A stretch of 64,000 nt of DNA, from contig FJOG01000017.1 of the NCBI GenBank assembly GCA_900073065.1, positions 616,149 through 680,148 on the forward strand. The letters run 5' to 3'. This DNA comes from Phialocephala subalpina. Lineage: Eukaryota > Ascomycota > Leotiomycetes > Helotiales > Mollisiaceae. The first letter of the stretch is position 1. Each line of letters opens with the position of its first letter. A program made the position numbers and the translations under genes. The notes beneath the pieces are model-generated. The model saw only the letters and a list, made by a program, of their open reading frames with translations. It made no database searches and was not told the DNA's origin. Positions 23,735-35,000 of this stretch are shown here, one piece after another.

Positions 23735-25435
23735 TCAAACGTCACGATCCTGTCTTTTCCTGTTCTCCCGTTGCCGCTTCTCCTTAGCCACTGCTCGCCG
23801 CCTCGCTTTCCATGATCGATCGACGTTTCCCCTGTTCTCCCAGAACCATTTCTGAAACTCGCTCTCTGGTTCACCCTCTTTATCGTCTTTTGCCTCGGAA
23901 CCCTCGGGTTTCTGGATAGGAGAGCTTGGTCCCGCTTCATCATTTTCTTCGTCTTCTTCGTCATCGTTGTCGGTTGGCCATATGAATCGCTTGTTTGGAT
24001 GGGCAGTATCAGGTGTGGGGGCTGCACTGCGAATTCCCCTGTACTCGAAGTCTTTCTGTGTAAATGGTGTGAGAGGAACCTGGTTGAAGGAATCTTCTTC
24101 ATTTTCTTCCTCACCATCTGCACCAAAGAAGCTGAAGGATGGAGGAGCTGGCTTTGAAGAGCTTGTGGCGTCTGCCTTGGGTCGTTTGTAGAGAGCTTCG
24201 AGTGGGTGGACTGAGGTATTGATCGGGGTGGAGTCATTAGAAATGGGAATCTTGATGCTCAATGCCGGGCCAGTTGATGCATGCGATCGATTGGTGACCG
24301 CAGATTGGGGATCTTCGACTTCGGATTCATCCTCTGATGATTCTGATGATTCGGAATCAGATGACGAGGAGTCGGACGAGTGTGGACATTCCTTTGCAGT
24401 TTGATCGATCTCCACCTCACCCGATTCGGAATCAGATGAGCTGTCATCCTCTGAGCTGTCCGAGGTCGTGTCTCCCTTTGCATCTTCTAGGCCTGGCAGT
24501 GTTGGGTCGACCTCCATAGCATCTGCCACCTCCTCTAACACAACCTGTTCATCCTCGCTGTCATCGGAACGGTTTGTAGCGATCGCATCACTCTGTGAAC
24601 TCTCTCGTGGAATTGGTCCGGCCTCCACCATATCTGCCTCCTTTCCTGCAGTCTCTTCATCCTCGCTATTCTCAGACTCACTGCTACTCTTGCTTGCTTC
24701 AGCTGGAGGCTCTGGTGTTGGCTCTTTAGCTTTTCGTTTCTTCTTTGTGATGACCTCCTCAACCAGATTACCCTCTTCGTCGACCCAGCCTTTGCCTTCA
24801 ACATATTCTGCAGCAGCCTTTGTCTTGCTGGATCCGCTACTGCTGCGTAGGAAGGTTGCATACTTAGTGGTTTTGGCGAATTCATGGACAACTGTCTCCT
24901 TCCCGGGCCTTTTCTTTTTCCTCTTCTCAGGCTTCACTTCAGCAGATTTTTGTTTCGATGCGACATTTGGGGGGAGATTCGTTTTGAAGAGGCATTCTGG
25001 GCCACTCGTATATTTGGATTTGTTGATGGCCTTCTTATCCTTGCTTTTCGAGATATCTTTCGCAGGTGTAGTCCATCCACGCTTCACATGTCTCTCTCCA
25101 ATGTCCACTCCGGGTAACTCATCCCTCTTGCGCTTCTTCTTTTCTCTCTTGGGCGGATCTTGCTCTTGGGGTTCCACCACAACTTTCTTCTCCGGTCTCG
25201 CTTTCTCGATTCGTACCTTTGTGCCTTTCAGGATTGAACCATTCAGCTTCTTCTTTATCTTCTCAGCGTCCATTGTGGGGAGCTCAACATAGCCATAGCC
25301 TTTCTCTGGGAAGGTCTGGATGCTGTGGTAGGAGATGTTGCGTGCATTCGGCAGGATTGAGGCGGGGAGGAAAGTGTTGAGAAGGGCGGGTGTAAAGGGC
25401 GTGATATGCAGTCGGGTATACTCTGCTTCTGCCAT
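23735..25435 (-). CDS. RRM-containing acidic/basic nucleolar-type protein (SRP40/Nop8-like)
   Basis: Single exon, 566 residues. Residues about 6-85 look like an RRM fold (YTRLHITPFTP..., then KGYGYVELPTMDAEK as the RNP1-like strand). A Lys-rich stretch follows (PKREKKKRKRDE), then a block of Ser/Glu/Asp repeats typical of nucleolar chaperone-like proteins. The C-terminus holds FQKWFWENRGNVDRSW and a very basic end. This order resembles fungal proteins named Srp40-like or Nop8/NOL8-like, which act in pre-rRNA processing. The exact orthology is not certain. The antisense strand carries a long Ser-rich ORF (24468-25292) that is only its shadow. Confidence 0.85.
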   Translation of the reverse strand: MAEAEYTRLHITPFTPALLNTFLPASILPNARNISYHSIQTFPEKGYGYVELPTMDAEKIKKKLNGSILKGTKVRIEKARPEKKVVVEPQEQDPPKREKKKRKRDELPGVDIGERHVKRGWTTPAKDISKSKDKKAINKSKYTSGPECLFKTNLPPNVASKQKSAEVKPEKRKKKRPGKETVVHEFAKTTKYATFLRSSSGSSKTKAAAEYVEGKGWVDEEGNLVEEVITKKKRKAKEPTPEPPAEASKSSSESENSEDEETAGKEADMVEAGPIPRESSQSDAIATNRSDDSEDEQVVLEEVADAMEVDPTLPGLEDAKGDTTSDSSEDDSSSDSESGEVEIDQTAKECPHSSDSSSSDSESSESSEDESEVEDPQSAVTNRSHASTGPALSIKIPISNDSTPINTSVHPLEALYKRPKADATSSSKPAPPSFSFFGADGEEENEEDSFNQVPLTPFTQKDFEYRGIRSAAPTPDTAHPNKRFIWPTDNDDEEDEENDEAGPSSPIQKPEGSEAKDDKEGEPESEFQKWFWENRGNVDRSWKARRRAVAKEKRQRENRKRQDRDV

Positions 25436-25760
25436 ATTACATTAATGACATGTTGTGCGACAATTATTATCTTGAGGTGGAGAGCAAAGCTTAGAAGAGC
25501 TTGCTGAGTGGAATTTTGGCAGTCCTCGGCTAAATGGTCCAAGCTTCGGAAGCGCTAACTTTTTTAGCCCACCTTTGGCCGGACGTCTTGACACCTCTCC
25601 ACACAGGCGTACAAAAAAAGGTAGTATAGATTTAAATAAGCAAAATTTTCGCCATGAACCACAAATTCAGAGGGCGCTTGGTGGGTGTAAACATATCTGG
25701 GGAGAAAAACACAACACTAACGTCATCCAGGTCTAGGGGTAGTAAGTAACCGCCAATCAC

Positions 25761-25864
25761 GGACGCTTAAGATCGCATCTAACAACATCTTCAGTGATTT
25801 TCGTTTCGCATATTACGCACAATATGACTATGAAAGGTCGTGGGTTCAATTCCCACAGCGTCCA
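25761..25864 (+). tRNA. tRNA-like gene (acceptor stem and T arm clear; isotype not assignable)
   Basis: GGACGCT at 25761-25767 pairs 7/7 with AGCGTCC at 25857-25863, followed by A as discriminator base. The T arm is perfect: GTGGG, loop TTCAATT, CCCAC, preceded by a typical AGGTC variable loop. GGTTCAATTCC is an exact B box. A T5 run at 25871-25875 would end Pol III transcription. The 104-nt length implies an intron of roughly 25-30 nt. However, the D arm lacks the GG pair and a normal A box, and I could not draw a clean anticodon stem. An A-box-like AGGTCTAGGGG lies upstream at 25729-25739. It may be a tRNA with an intron, or a decayed or tRNA-derived RNA gene. Confidence 0.5.
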
Positions 25865-25870
25865 TTGTAC

Positions 25871-25875
25871 TTTTT
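25871..25875 (+). terminator. Pol III T5 terminator after the tRNA-like locus
   Basis: Five Ts begin seven bases after the discriminator base of the tRNA-like locus, the normal place for a Pol III stop. Confidence 0.45.
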
Positions 25876-26586
25876 GTGTGTTTTATTATTATTTTATCAT
25901 TCCATGGTTCCAAAATCTTTTTGAATCCATTCTACCAAGTCAATTTTGGTAGAATCTTACGAGAGGCGATGTTTGGCTTCATTGCTTCATAGTCGTTATT
26001 GTCCCAAGTGGTGATTCCGGGAGCTTTCTGCCTTTTTATTCTGTGGCTTTCTTTGATGTGCACTGAGGTTCGGCCCGCTTCGTACATGTAGTGCATTGTC
26101 ACGTTACTAGTCATTTTCATTGTTGAAGTTTGACTTGTACTTTTTACAAACCTTTTTTGCTTTTGTTTGTTTGTTTGTCCTGTGAGGTTAGGGAATTCAG
26201 GACATGGTTCTTGTGCTAATCTCTTTTTACATCTCTGCAATGTGAAAGTGAAGCCAGAGGTTATTTCTGATTGACGAGCCTCTAGATTCATAGAACGGTT
26301 AGAATTCGTTCGTAGATGCGGAGTAAAGTAAGCTGACAGCAAATACGCAACCAAACACATCCGTCCTCATATATTTTCTTAGTAGCTTTCAAAGAGGTTG
26401 ACTCATGGAAGTCGATGCATGGGGCTCGGCTAATTAAAAGGGGGATACCCTTGCGGAATATTGTCCCAAAGATGAAGGCACCCTGGAATCCTAAGCAAAG
26501 ATCCAACGATCCTGAACAGAACCGAGGACCTCAATTTATTCTTTCCCTTATCTGAGATCGATATCAATGTCTCTCGTATTTCGGGA

Positions 26587-26715
26587 CTTTGTTGTATCGC
26601 TTCGGCAGAGCTACGCAAACATAGGCCCTAAGGACTCGTCGTTCTTAATGTATAGGAATTAACGAGTCCTCAGGGCCTATGTTTCCATGAGCTCTGCCGA
26701 AGAGACACAACAAAG
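26587..26715. repeat. Long imperfect inverted repeat (~53-nt arms, ~22-nt spacer)
   Basis: The left arm 26587-26639 and right arm 26662-26715 are reverse complements over about 53 nt with only a few mismatches. Both contain the shared blocks TTCGGCAGAGCT, AAACATAGGCCCT and GAGGACTCGT or close variants. The spacer 26640-26661 is AT-rich. No ORF lies inside. It resembles a foldback element or a hairpin RNA source. Confidence 0.8.
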
Positions 26716-27364
26716 GCAGTATTATTCTTACTCGCTGACAGCAAAGAGGCAGAAGCTCGTATGTCTGGGCGCAGATGCCTGGACAACTTCACTGGTACAG
26801 GAAGTGTTCAGACAGCGAATAGAAAAAAGCCAATTCCAGGGCCGACCTGAGCAATGCGCGAAGAGCTCCCCTACAAGTTTTAATTGTCCCGATGGGCCAG
26901 GGACATCGGGATCTTGATCACAGAAGCACTTGAGAGCAGGTCCCACCTGCCACCTTCCAGAGCGATTTAGATTTTGCCGAACAACTTTTGCACTTGCCCC
27001 GGAATTGTTCGTCAGATGACGGGACATTTGAGAGCGCTTGTTGCATCAACGGACAGGCAATGAAGCATAACTAGGCGTAGATGCCGAAGAGAATGCACCA
27101 AAATAAGAGAAGAGCAGCTATTGGACAAGTCACCACGTTTTACGTTCAAAGACCAAGGCTTGAACAGACAATAGCGATTACAACCTCCAGGATCCTTCAT
27201 ATTCCAATAAGTACATTTACAGGCCACTATACAAGAAAACTCATTCAGAATGCACCTTACTTCCCGGGACATTGAAGTCCATGTATAGCCAACCCTCCGT
27301 GGCTCAACGTCAATGCCCAACCAAAACGCCAGACAATACCCAACAGGCTTTCGAAAGTCTATTC

Positions 27365-28672
27365 TCACTTCTTCTTGAAAAAATCGCTCATCTTCTTCAT
27401 ACCAGTAACATTGACTTTCTTCAAAGCCTTCACACCCCTACTCTCATTTGCTTTCTTCCGCTTCTCCTCTTCATCCTCCTTCCTCTTTTTCTCTGCCCTC
27501 GTCTCTCCATCCTCGACAGCGAGTGCTCTCTTCCTCGAGAAGTCCCCAAATGATCTCGAAGCAAGAGCATCTTGCCTCAACTTTGCCAGGTGCGCAAGAT
27601 GGGTTTCCAAAGGAGCAAAATCCACGGTTGTAGATGAAGCAGCCAATTTCATCACGCTCTCTGCAACATGAGGTCCAAGATAAGCCGCACATATTAAAAA
27701 CAATGCCGTACGAAGGCGTAAGAGGTCTGCAACTCCCTCAGGGGCGGTTATAGGTGGTACTGCCTCTGACTTGGATTCGGTTAAGTTCTCCGAAAACGAA
27801 GTCACCGCCGTCGATGCCTCCGAGAAAGAAGTTGTGGTACTTGTAGATGTCGACACACTCGTCTGAGTATCTGGTGTATCTGCCGCGTCTTCCTCCTTCG
27901 CCAATTCGTGCGTCGAGCTCTCCTCCCGCTTTATACTAAGCACCGGAACGTCAAGAGCTTTCCTGACGAGCTTCTCTTCCATACTGGGAGGCAGACCCTT
28001 CTCACAGACAATCTTGGCTTTCTTCAACAACTCTCCCAGCAGTTTCTCCTCATTTAATCTATACATATTCTCGTCCCCTGCTTCGACAGTATCACATACA
28101 GCTGCCATCCTCTCCTCTAGCAGATCTCGTATCGATTTCATCCTTGAGAAACCACTGAATTGTGAAGACGTAGCGGCAATCTTCTCGATGTAGTCGTCGC
28201 CTGACAGGAATAATTTCTTCGGCGCTTCGGATCCTTTCGAGGTAGCGAGAGGTGTCAGAGCAGGGAGTATTATGAATAATGGATCGATGGCAGTCGCAAC
28301 AAGCATATTCGCATTCTTTGTAACATATCCTGAAGGTTTCCTTCTCTTCGCGTTGGGCTCTTTCACGTCATCTCTGTCCTCACTCGATTGCGACGCAGAA
28401 AGGAGCCAACTTCGAGGGCTTGTCTTTGGCGCAGCGACTTTTGTAAACTCGTAGAATCCATTTTCGGGACAGATAAGATATCGACTATCATTGGCGTATC
28501 TCGGGTTCTGCAAAGTGGCTATGCGAGCCTCATTGCTCAAATTCTGTGGCAGGATGAAGAGTTGAGGAGGATTGGCGGAATCGGGCCCTAATTGAGTTTT
28601 TGGAGCTGTCGAAGTTTCTGTCTCAAATTTTGCCTCCTTGGCTTTCGTCGAAGGTCTGCCGCGAGTTTTCAT
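27365..28672 (-). CDS. RNH202: Ribonuclease H2 subunit B
   Basis: Single exon, 435 residues. RNase H2 cuts RNA in RNA-DNA hybrids and removes single ribonucleotides from DNA. Subunit B is a non-catalytic scaffold and carries PCNA contacts in other species. The N-terminal domain fits the Rnh202 triple-barrel (LFILPQNLSNEARIATLQNP, then LICPENGFYEFTKV). The helical domain follows with the signature NANMLVATAIDPLFIILPAL. The C-terminal end is Lys-rich, with MKKMSDFFKKK at the very end, resembling a PIP-box-like tail. The start MKTRGRPST was preferred over the ORF's upstream Met at 28780, which lies in promoter-like sequence. Divergent from MCM10. Confidence 0.93.
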   Translation of the reverse strand: MKTRGRPSTKAKEAKFETETSTAPKTQLGPDSANPPQLFILPQNLSNEARIATLQNPRYANDSRYLICPENGFYEFTKVAAPKTSPRSWLLSASQSSEDRDDVKEPNAKRRKPSGYVTKNANMLVATAIDPLFIILPALTPLATSKGSEAPKKLFLSGDDYIEKIAATSSQFSGFSRMKSIRDLLEERMAAVCDTVEAGDENMYRLNEEKLLGELLKKAKIVCEKGLPPSMEEKLVRKALDVPVLSIKREESSTHELAKEEDAADTPDTQTSVSTSTSTTTSFSEASTAVTSFSENLTESKSEAVPPITAPEGVADLLRLRTALFLICAAYLGPHVAESVMKLAASSTTVDFAPLETHLAHLAKLRQDALASRSFGDFSRKRALAVEDGETRAEKKRKEDEEEKRKKANESRGVKALKKVNVTGMKKMSDFFKKK

Positions 28673-29093
28673 CTTGTTGTGCGATAACTGTGTTGTGGTT
28701 AATCTCCAAAAATTATTGTCCTCGAGTTTGGTAATGTTGAAATGAATCTCAAGTCGCGTCGTCGACGCGTCTCGAAACACGCGAAGTCGGCTAAATTTGG
28801 TCCAACGAACGCAACTACTCTTTTCAGACTACGCTGTGCTGCCATGTACAACATTAACGCGAAATTAAAGACGTTTTGTGCAGAGAAACAGCATTGGACA
28901 TTTTCAACTTCACGACATCTCTACCGCAAAGTTACCTGGCCGCCTCAATTACCCCATACAACAAACAATTATTGCGGGACCAATATAGCTTCGGGCCCCT
29001 GCCAGAGGTAGCATGGATCCTTCATAACAATCCTGCCTCACACTGGAAGGGCAGCATACAGTATCTACTTGATGGCTGGAGGGAGAAGTTGCA
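28673..29093. promoter_or_regulatory. Shared divergent promoter of RNH202 and MCM10
   Basis: 421 bp separate the two start codons of these DNA-replication genes. It contains ACGCGT at 28765-28770 (MluI cell-cycle box) and CGCGAAA at 28858-28864 (fits the SCB form CRCGAAA). A further CACGCGAAG lies at about 28778. In yeasts such sites bind MBF/SBF and drive G1/S expression. Co-regulation here is an inference. Confidence 0.6.
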
Positions 29094-31497
29094 ATGTCGC
29101 AGCGTAAGTTGTCTCGTAAAGGTGCTCACCTTCGCTGACCAGAATTAAGCCAACCACTCGAACCCAGAATGGCCTCCTAGGTCTCCTCATGATGCCCTAC
29201 TCAGCACTCCTGGAGGTCGTGCTCGACTGCGACGACTTGCCGAACGCGGTTCTCCCTCCCCTTCTCCGATAAAGCGATCAACATCGACGCCATCCCTTGG
29301 AAGGAGGACGCAGGATCTGTTGCAAGACGATCTGGACGACGAAGATGAGGACGACGAGGAAACACTGCAATTGCAACTACAAGAAATACAGGCGCGCTTG
29401 AAGCTGAAGAAGCTACAGAAGAAGGCGAAGGCGTCGGATTCGGAAAGCGAAAGTACCAGGACGGCACAGGTACCCAGATCCAATTCAGTCGCCGCGAGTC
29501 GGGCACAATCGAGAATCGCCGAGGTACGAGAAGCTCGCGCAGAGAGGTCGAAGTCACAGGCCGAAGTACATGTGCCCGTATCTCCTATTCGAAGAGTGCA
29601 GCCACCGCCAGTCCAGCGGTCGCCGGGAAGGATCTTACTGGGGATTGACAAAGGCCTGAAAGGCAGTGACATATCTTTGAAAAGGGCGCCGAATCTGAGG
29701 AAGCGAGAAGAATTTGGTGACAGACTTGCTGGACCATTCTTACAACGACCAATATCACAGAGTTCGAGTCGCGCCAATGGAGCTGCCTCGTCGCAAGAGC
29801 TGGAGCGTGATAGGCCGAAAAGCTTCAGTGAACGTATGGCTGCGGTTCGGTCAGAGGAGACCGAGAGACAGGAAAGGCAAATACGAATCAAGAAGAATCG
29901 AAGTATGGCCTTCGATATCGACCATGAGCAGATGCAAAATTTCAAGGAGAATCCAATCGTTCTTCCGGAAGCACCTCGCAAGGGACCTGAATTCAGCCGA
30001 GACGAAGTGCTGAACTCTTACAACAAATCGAGTGGCTTGACACGCAGCAAGACGGACCCCAATTTACGATCAGCGCTGAGGAACCCAAGTACTTCATCCA
30101 GCACAGCTACCGGAAGGGCTGACTCTCGAGCTTCTGTGGATGTTCCAGCCAGAGGGAGACCTCCTGCAAGGAAGAGTGTCCCACCCAGCGAGGTTCCAGA
30201 AGCAGAGGCAACTCAATTCGAACCCTACTCTTCCCAACATCTCTCGAAACGGATTATACCACATCAAACCCTCACGCGGACCCTGACAGGGAAGAAGCCA
30301 TTTCTCATACCGGACCTCTTGAGAACAGTGAAAGGACCTGATTTCACTGGCCCAGATATCGAAGAGGACGTGGTGGTCTTTGGCATCATCTGTAGCAAAT
30401 CCGAGCCGAAAGCACATAAACCAAATGACAATACCAAGAATCAGAAACGCGGAAAGTTCATGGTCATGCATCTCACGGATTTGAAATGGGAATTAGATTT
30501 GTTCCTATTCGACACAGCCTTTGATAGATTCTGGAAACTCACTCCCGGAACAATCATAGCGATTCTCAATCCTCTCTTCATGCCGCCTCCCCGCGGAAAA
30601 GAAGCCACTGGGAAGTTTAGTCTCACGCTGAACTCAGGTGAGGACACAGTGCTCGAAATCGGTACAGCCAGAGACCTTGGCTTCTGCAAGAGTGTCAAGA
30701 AAGATGGCAAAACATGCGATTCCTGGGTCGACAAACGCCACACCGAGTTCTGCGACTTCCACGTCAATCTCACTCTTCAAAAGACGCACTCAAAACGTAT
30801 GGAAGTCAACACCATGACATTCGGCAAGGGTCAATACAGTGGTCAGAGACACAATTCAAGAGACGTGACTGGTCGTTCGGAGTATCTCGAGAAGAAGAAA
30901 CTGGAAGAGAAGACCCGGTATGATAAGGAAAGTCACTCACAGATCTACATCGGGAAGAGTGCGGCCAATTTACTAGACGATGTTGATTATGATCCTGATG
31001 CCTTCCATCGTGGATCCACGAAAGAGGAACGAATGACGAGGCGAATCCTTGCGCAGGAGAAGGAACGGGATTTGGCCAAGAAACTCGGTGCAATGGGAGG
31101 AGGACTAGGAGCTGATTATATGCGGCGGAAAGACCCCTCCTCACACCCAGATCCAAGTAGTAGCCTTGCATCCTCAGATACGATAGCTTCAGATGCCGCA
31201 TCGCTGGGCCTTCTCGGTGGGAAGGCAGAAGATGTCGCACTATCTCCTATCAAACGAAAACGAACGAACACGATGTCAGGAACCTCAGCAATGGGTTGGG
31301 GAAGCGATCTCACGACGAAATTAGGCAAGATGAAAGATGGAGAGAATCTACAACCCGTCAAAAAAAAGACGAGGTTTGTCACTGAGAAGGGTATACGAGA
31401 AGCAGGAAGGGAAAGCTTCGGTGGAGAGGCAGTCAGAGCTGCTGTTGATGACCTTGATGACGATGATGATGATGACCTTGATATTGTCAGGGAGTGA
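29094..31497 (+). CDS. MCM10: DNA replication initiation factor Mcm10
   Basis: Exon 1 is only 10 nt (29094-29103, ATGTCGCAGC). Intron 29104-29167 has GTAAGT and CCCAG, and exon 2 is 29168-31497, giving 779 residues. Splicing gives MSQQWPPRSPHDALLSTPGGR, like other fungal Mcm10 N-termini. Mcm10 binds the CMG helicase, DNA polymerase alpha and single-stranded DNA at origins. An acidic coiled-coil region follows the N-terminus. The OB-fold core includes VVVFGIICSKSEPK, GKFMVMHLTDLKWELDLFL and PGTIIAILNP. The zinc finger reads GFCKSVKKDGKTCDSW...EFCDFH (CCCH). Then comes the basic Mcm10 C-terminal part and an acidic tail (DDDDDDLD). Confidence 0.94.
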
Positions 31498-32071
31498 AGG
31501 GAAAACGGATTCTCTATTGATAGAATATCTTTCTAGGGACTAGGATAAGGGGAATCCTGTAAATTGTGAACTAAATTCCTTCCACTGAATGGACAGTTAT
31601 ATGTCTTGTCCTACAATGCCTTCCTTCACATCGTGCTTCTGTCCTTCGTGCTCAATGCCAACCCTGTAGCCGAGCCTCTTCCTCCACATATACCTTATGT
31701 CTTGAGTCGAAACTTGTGTCGACAGCATTCTCGACCCGCCAATACCTGAAACAATCTATTCCATCCTGCCCAGGCACAAGAATCGAGATTGCATGCCTGC
31801 GGAGTAGGATGGACTTTCTGTACTTCGTCAAGTCCAATCCTGATTCAGACTCCTAAGCGGCACAAGTACCTTGATCGAGGCGCTTTGGTTCGAACCTCTC
31901 ACTGAGGTCTACTTTCTATCTGAGTTTGTGATGGACGGTGATCGAGAGATGTCGTAGAAGCCAAGATGACTTCACGGGTGCTGTGCTGCTATTGAGGTCT
32001 TTCCCATTTACCCGTCCTTTCTTCTGGGACCAGTTTTCTGATCGATATGGTAGCCAATGAATGCCTTGTGA
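31498..32071. other. Convergent intergenic region MCM10/ATH1
   Basis: Two stop codons face each other across 574 bp. No gene or RNA is seen. It should hold both 3' UTRs. Confidence 0.5.
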
Positions 32072-35000
32072 TCAGTTTGTTTCATTTTCGTATCTCAAGC
32101 GTCTGGCAGCCTTTTGAAGCGGGAGTATTGGGGTCGTGCTGTGTGGGAGTCCTTCGTGCGCTTTCTCCAGAATGTCTGAACCTTGTCTCGATTCTGCTGT
32201 CTGGTCTTCCAATGCTTTCATCGTATCTTGTTCCTGGACGTTGCTATTGTAGCTGAAAGATATGACTTCAAGCTCGGCAACAGTCGCACCCTGATCGTCA
32301 CCGCATTCTCGGCAGCCTTCGAATTCCAAGATAGTATAGTTCCCAGACCATGCTTCTTGATCCTTATCGAACTTCCACTCGGTCGTGTTACCTTCATATG
32401 GAACAAGTATGGTATCAGACACGTCGATACCATATAGCTTGTTAGGAAACACTTCGTTGGAGAACGTGGTCTGGTTAATAGTTAGCTGCTTAGGTTCGGG
32501 ATTCGTGCTGTTCGAGAACGTCAATGTGTAGTTCATCGCCGGACGATCCGCCCAATCGATCTTGAACTTCTCGAGCCTCTGAGGAGCGACCTCGGAGCTC
32601 TCAATGATAACCCTTGTTCGATTCTGATGGCCAGCTTGGAATTTCGTGGTCGTATCTCCGTCGTTGAGAGCTCCGGGATATAGCCCGACAACATTAGCCG
32701 CAGTAGTGGCAGATGGATGACATTGGAGGATATTTCCTTCTGTTGTCGCGTCCTTCCAGTACATATCGTTTGGTACCGTCAGAGTCTCATTCATTGACAG
32801 GGTGTGGTTTGTCATTTCGAGCTCGCTTTTGTCGGCACTGCGCCGTTCTACTACGATAGGCATTGAGTGGCCCGAGTAGACTTCGACCAAACCATGGGCT
32901 CCAGAATTCGGAAGACGGGTGATGTTCGTATGGGTGTTGTTCATAGCGGCTCTGAATCGGCTACCTTGAAAGTAAAAATCGGGAAGCCTCAAGTTGTGGA
33001 ATGGCAAGGGAAGGCTAGGACGAATGCGCAGTGTTTTGCTGTTCAAACTCAGACCCAGGAACCCATAAAGGGGAATTTGTGCTGCTCCGCCGTGTCCTGT
33101 CAAGAAGGGGAAAGAGGGTGCGACACCACCATTCTCGTTCATGTCATCATTGGCTTGCTCTGACATTTGGTACCAGGGAGCTCGAACAAACGGAGCTGTT
33201 GCTTGTGAATAGTGCAAGGATGCCCCACAGCCCGAGGCAGCTACACGATTTGTCGCAATGCTCGAGATAGCAGCATTCATCGCGGGACCGTCTGGTGTTA
33301 CCCGCTGGCCGTAATACGCTAGGTCTTCCTTCATCTGCTTCAACGACATATCGGCCAAATTCAGAGGGTATGTTAGCAATGATACATCGGCTTGCTTGAT
33401 AGGGCCTGTGTTTCCCATCCCCTCATATTCAAGAGTGATGCCAGACTCAGCTCTAGGGATGTTGATATTGCTGGCGACCTCGGCCCAAGTCACATTGACT
33501 GGTTCTCCGAATTGTTTTTGTAGACCGATGACCATGTTCGTGAGCTGCGCGAAGGCTGCATTCGTGAAGGCACCATTGTTCTTGTGATTCTGTCCTCAAA
33601 TTAGCATTATTGCCACCTTTGCTTTATGGAAAAGGAAAGAAGAAAAAAGCGCAGAACAATACTTACTGCGTATTCGTCAGGTTCAGTCATGTTTCTGGTC
33701 GAGTATTTATCGCCATCTTTGACCACAAGACCCATAAAGGTATGTACAACAGACTTGACTCTGTCCCATCGGTTGGCTCTGAACTCCGCCTCGTTTCCCG
33801 TGATATAGTATTGATTGATTGCAACGATTGCGATATCAGCATTCAAGTGATACTCATAGTCAAGGACCGGTCCGGTTCCTGTTGCATTGCCAAATCTTCC
33901 GCTTGTCCATGGGTATAAAGAAGACTCGTTACCGAATGCGTACTTTGCCTGAACGTAAGGTTCTTGGGCATTGGCCTTCGCCGCAGCAAACATCTTATCG
34001 CGATACTTGATGATTTGCATTGCCATATCAGGATTTGTCAATGCAATGGCGGGCCATATCCAAAACTCTTGATCCCAGAACACCATGCCTCCGTATGTAT
34101 CGGAGGTTAAACCACCCACTGCTACACCGTTGACGTTCAGACCAGTGCCATCGTCCATCTGTAAATTTGATAGGAGGTAGTATCGGCTGGCGATTTCCTG
34201 AATTTGAAGCATCTGTGTGACTGAATCGTTGGGGAGAATGCCCATAGGGTCGCGGAAGCTCGCAACGGAGTGCTCTTGCATGAGGAGATTCCAAGCATTC
34301 GTGTGTTTGTCGAGTAAGTGGTTGAATCCATTCTCAAACGCGGTCTGAGAAGCATTGCGGGCTACTTCCTCTGCATTGGTTGGATATCCGTCGGTTGAGG
34401 ATGCGCCGACATATTTGAAGAAGGTTGCCGTCTCTCCCTCCTTCAGGTGTACATCGTATTCCTGACCAATGGACATTGCGTCATTGATATCAGTACCAAG
34501 TACCGGTCTTCCAGAATCTTCATCCGTGTATCCATTCGAGACGTCGATCGTAGATACTAGCCATGCCGTAACGTCGGGCTTGCCATCTGGATGTACCGAA
34601 ACCCAACTAGACCTTGCACCGATATCGACGTCTTTTGTTCCTAGTTGGGATCTAACTCCACCGCGACCATCGATGAAATCGGCGATTTTAGCAGTCTGGT
34701 CCCCGCCGTGAGGGGTGACATACATGTAGGTTGCTGCCACATTTCGATTGTCTCTGCTCGCGATACTGACAATGTCTATCTCAAATGTGACGTTGGTGTT
34801 GTTTGGAGACCATGTATAGCTCCAAGTCACAGTCCCGTCTCGATATGATAGCGTCTGCTCAAAGTTGCTGATAGTCATAGGATCCACAGTGGAATTGAGC
34901 GTTGTATTGCCGACAGTTAGATATAGTCCCATGGGATGTGGCAACCCAGAAATGACACTTTCACAGCCACGTTCTGCTAGCTCTTCAAAGTTCGTTCTGG

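Larger units (their letters stand above)
25436..27364. other. Intergenic region with tRNA-like locus and long inverted repeat
   Basis: No protein gene is supported. Minus-strand ORFs of 118-142 codons lack motifs and splice continuity. Two structured items are listed separately: the tRNA-like locus at 25761-25864 and the inverted repeat at 26587-26715. Confidence 0.5.

Noticed and set aside
24468..25292. 274-codon Ser/Phe-rich ORF on the plus strand
   Set aside because: It is the antisense shadow of the Ser/Glu-rich RRM gene.
29187..29981. 264-codon Ser-rich ORF on the minus strand
   Set aside because: Antisense to MCM10, which has clear motifs.
31887..31897. GGTTCGAACCT, a B-box-like sequence
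   Set aside because: No T stem, acceptor stem or A box around it.
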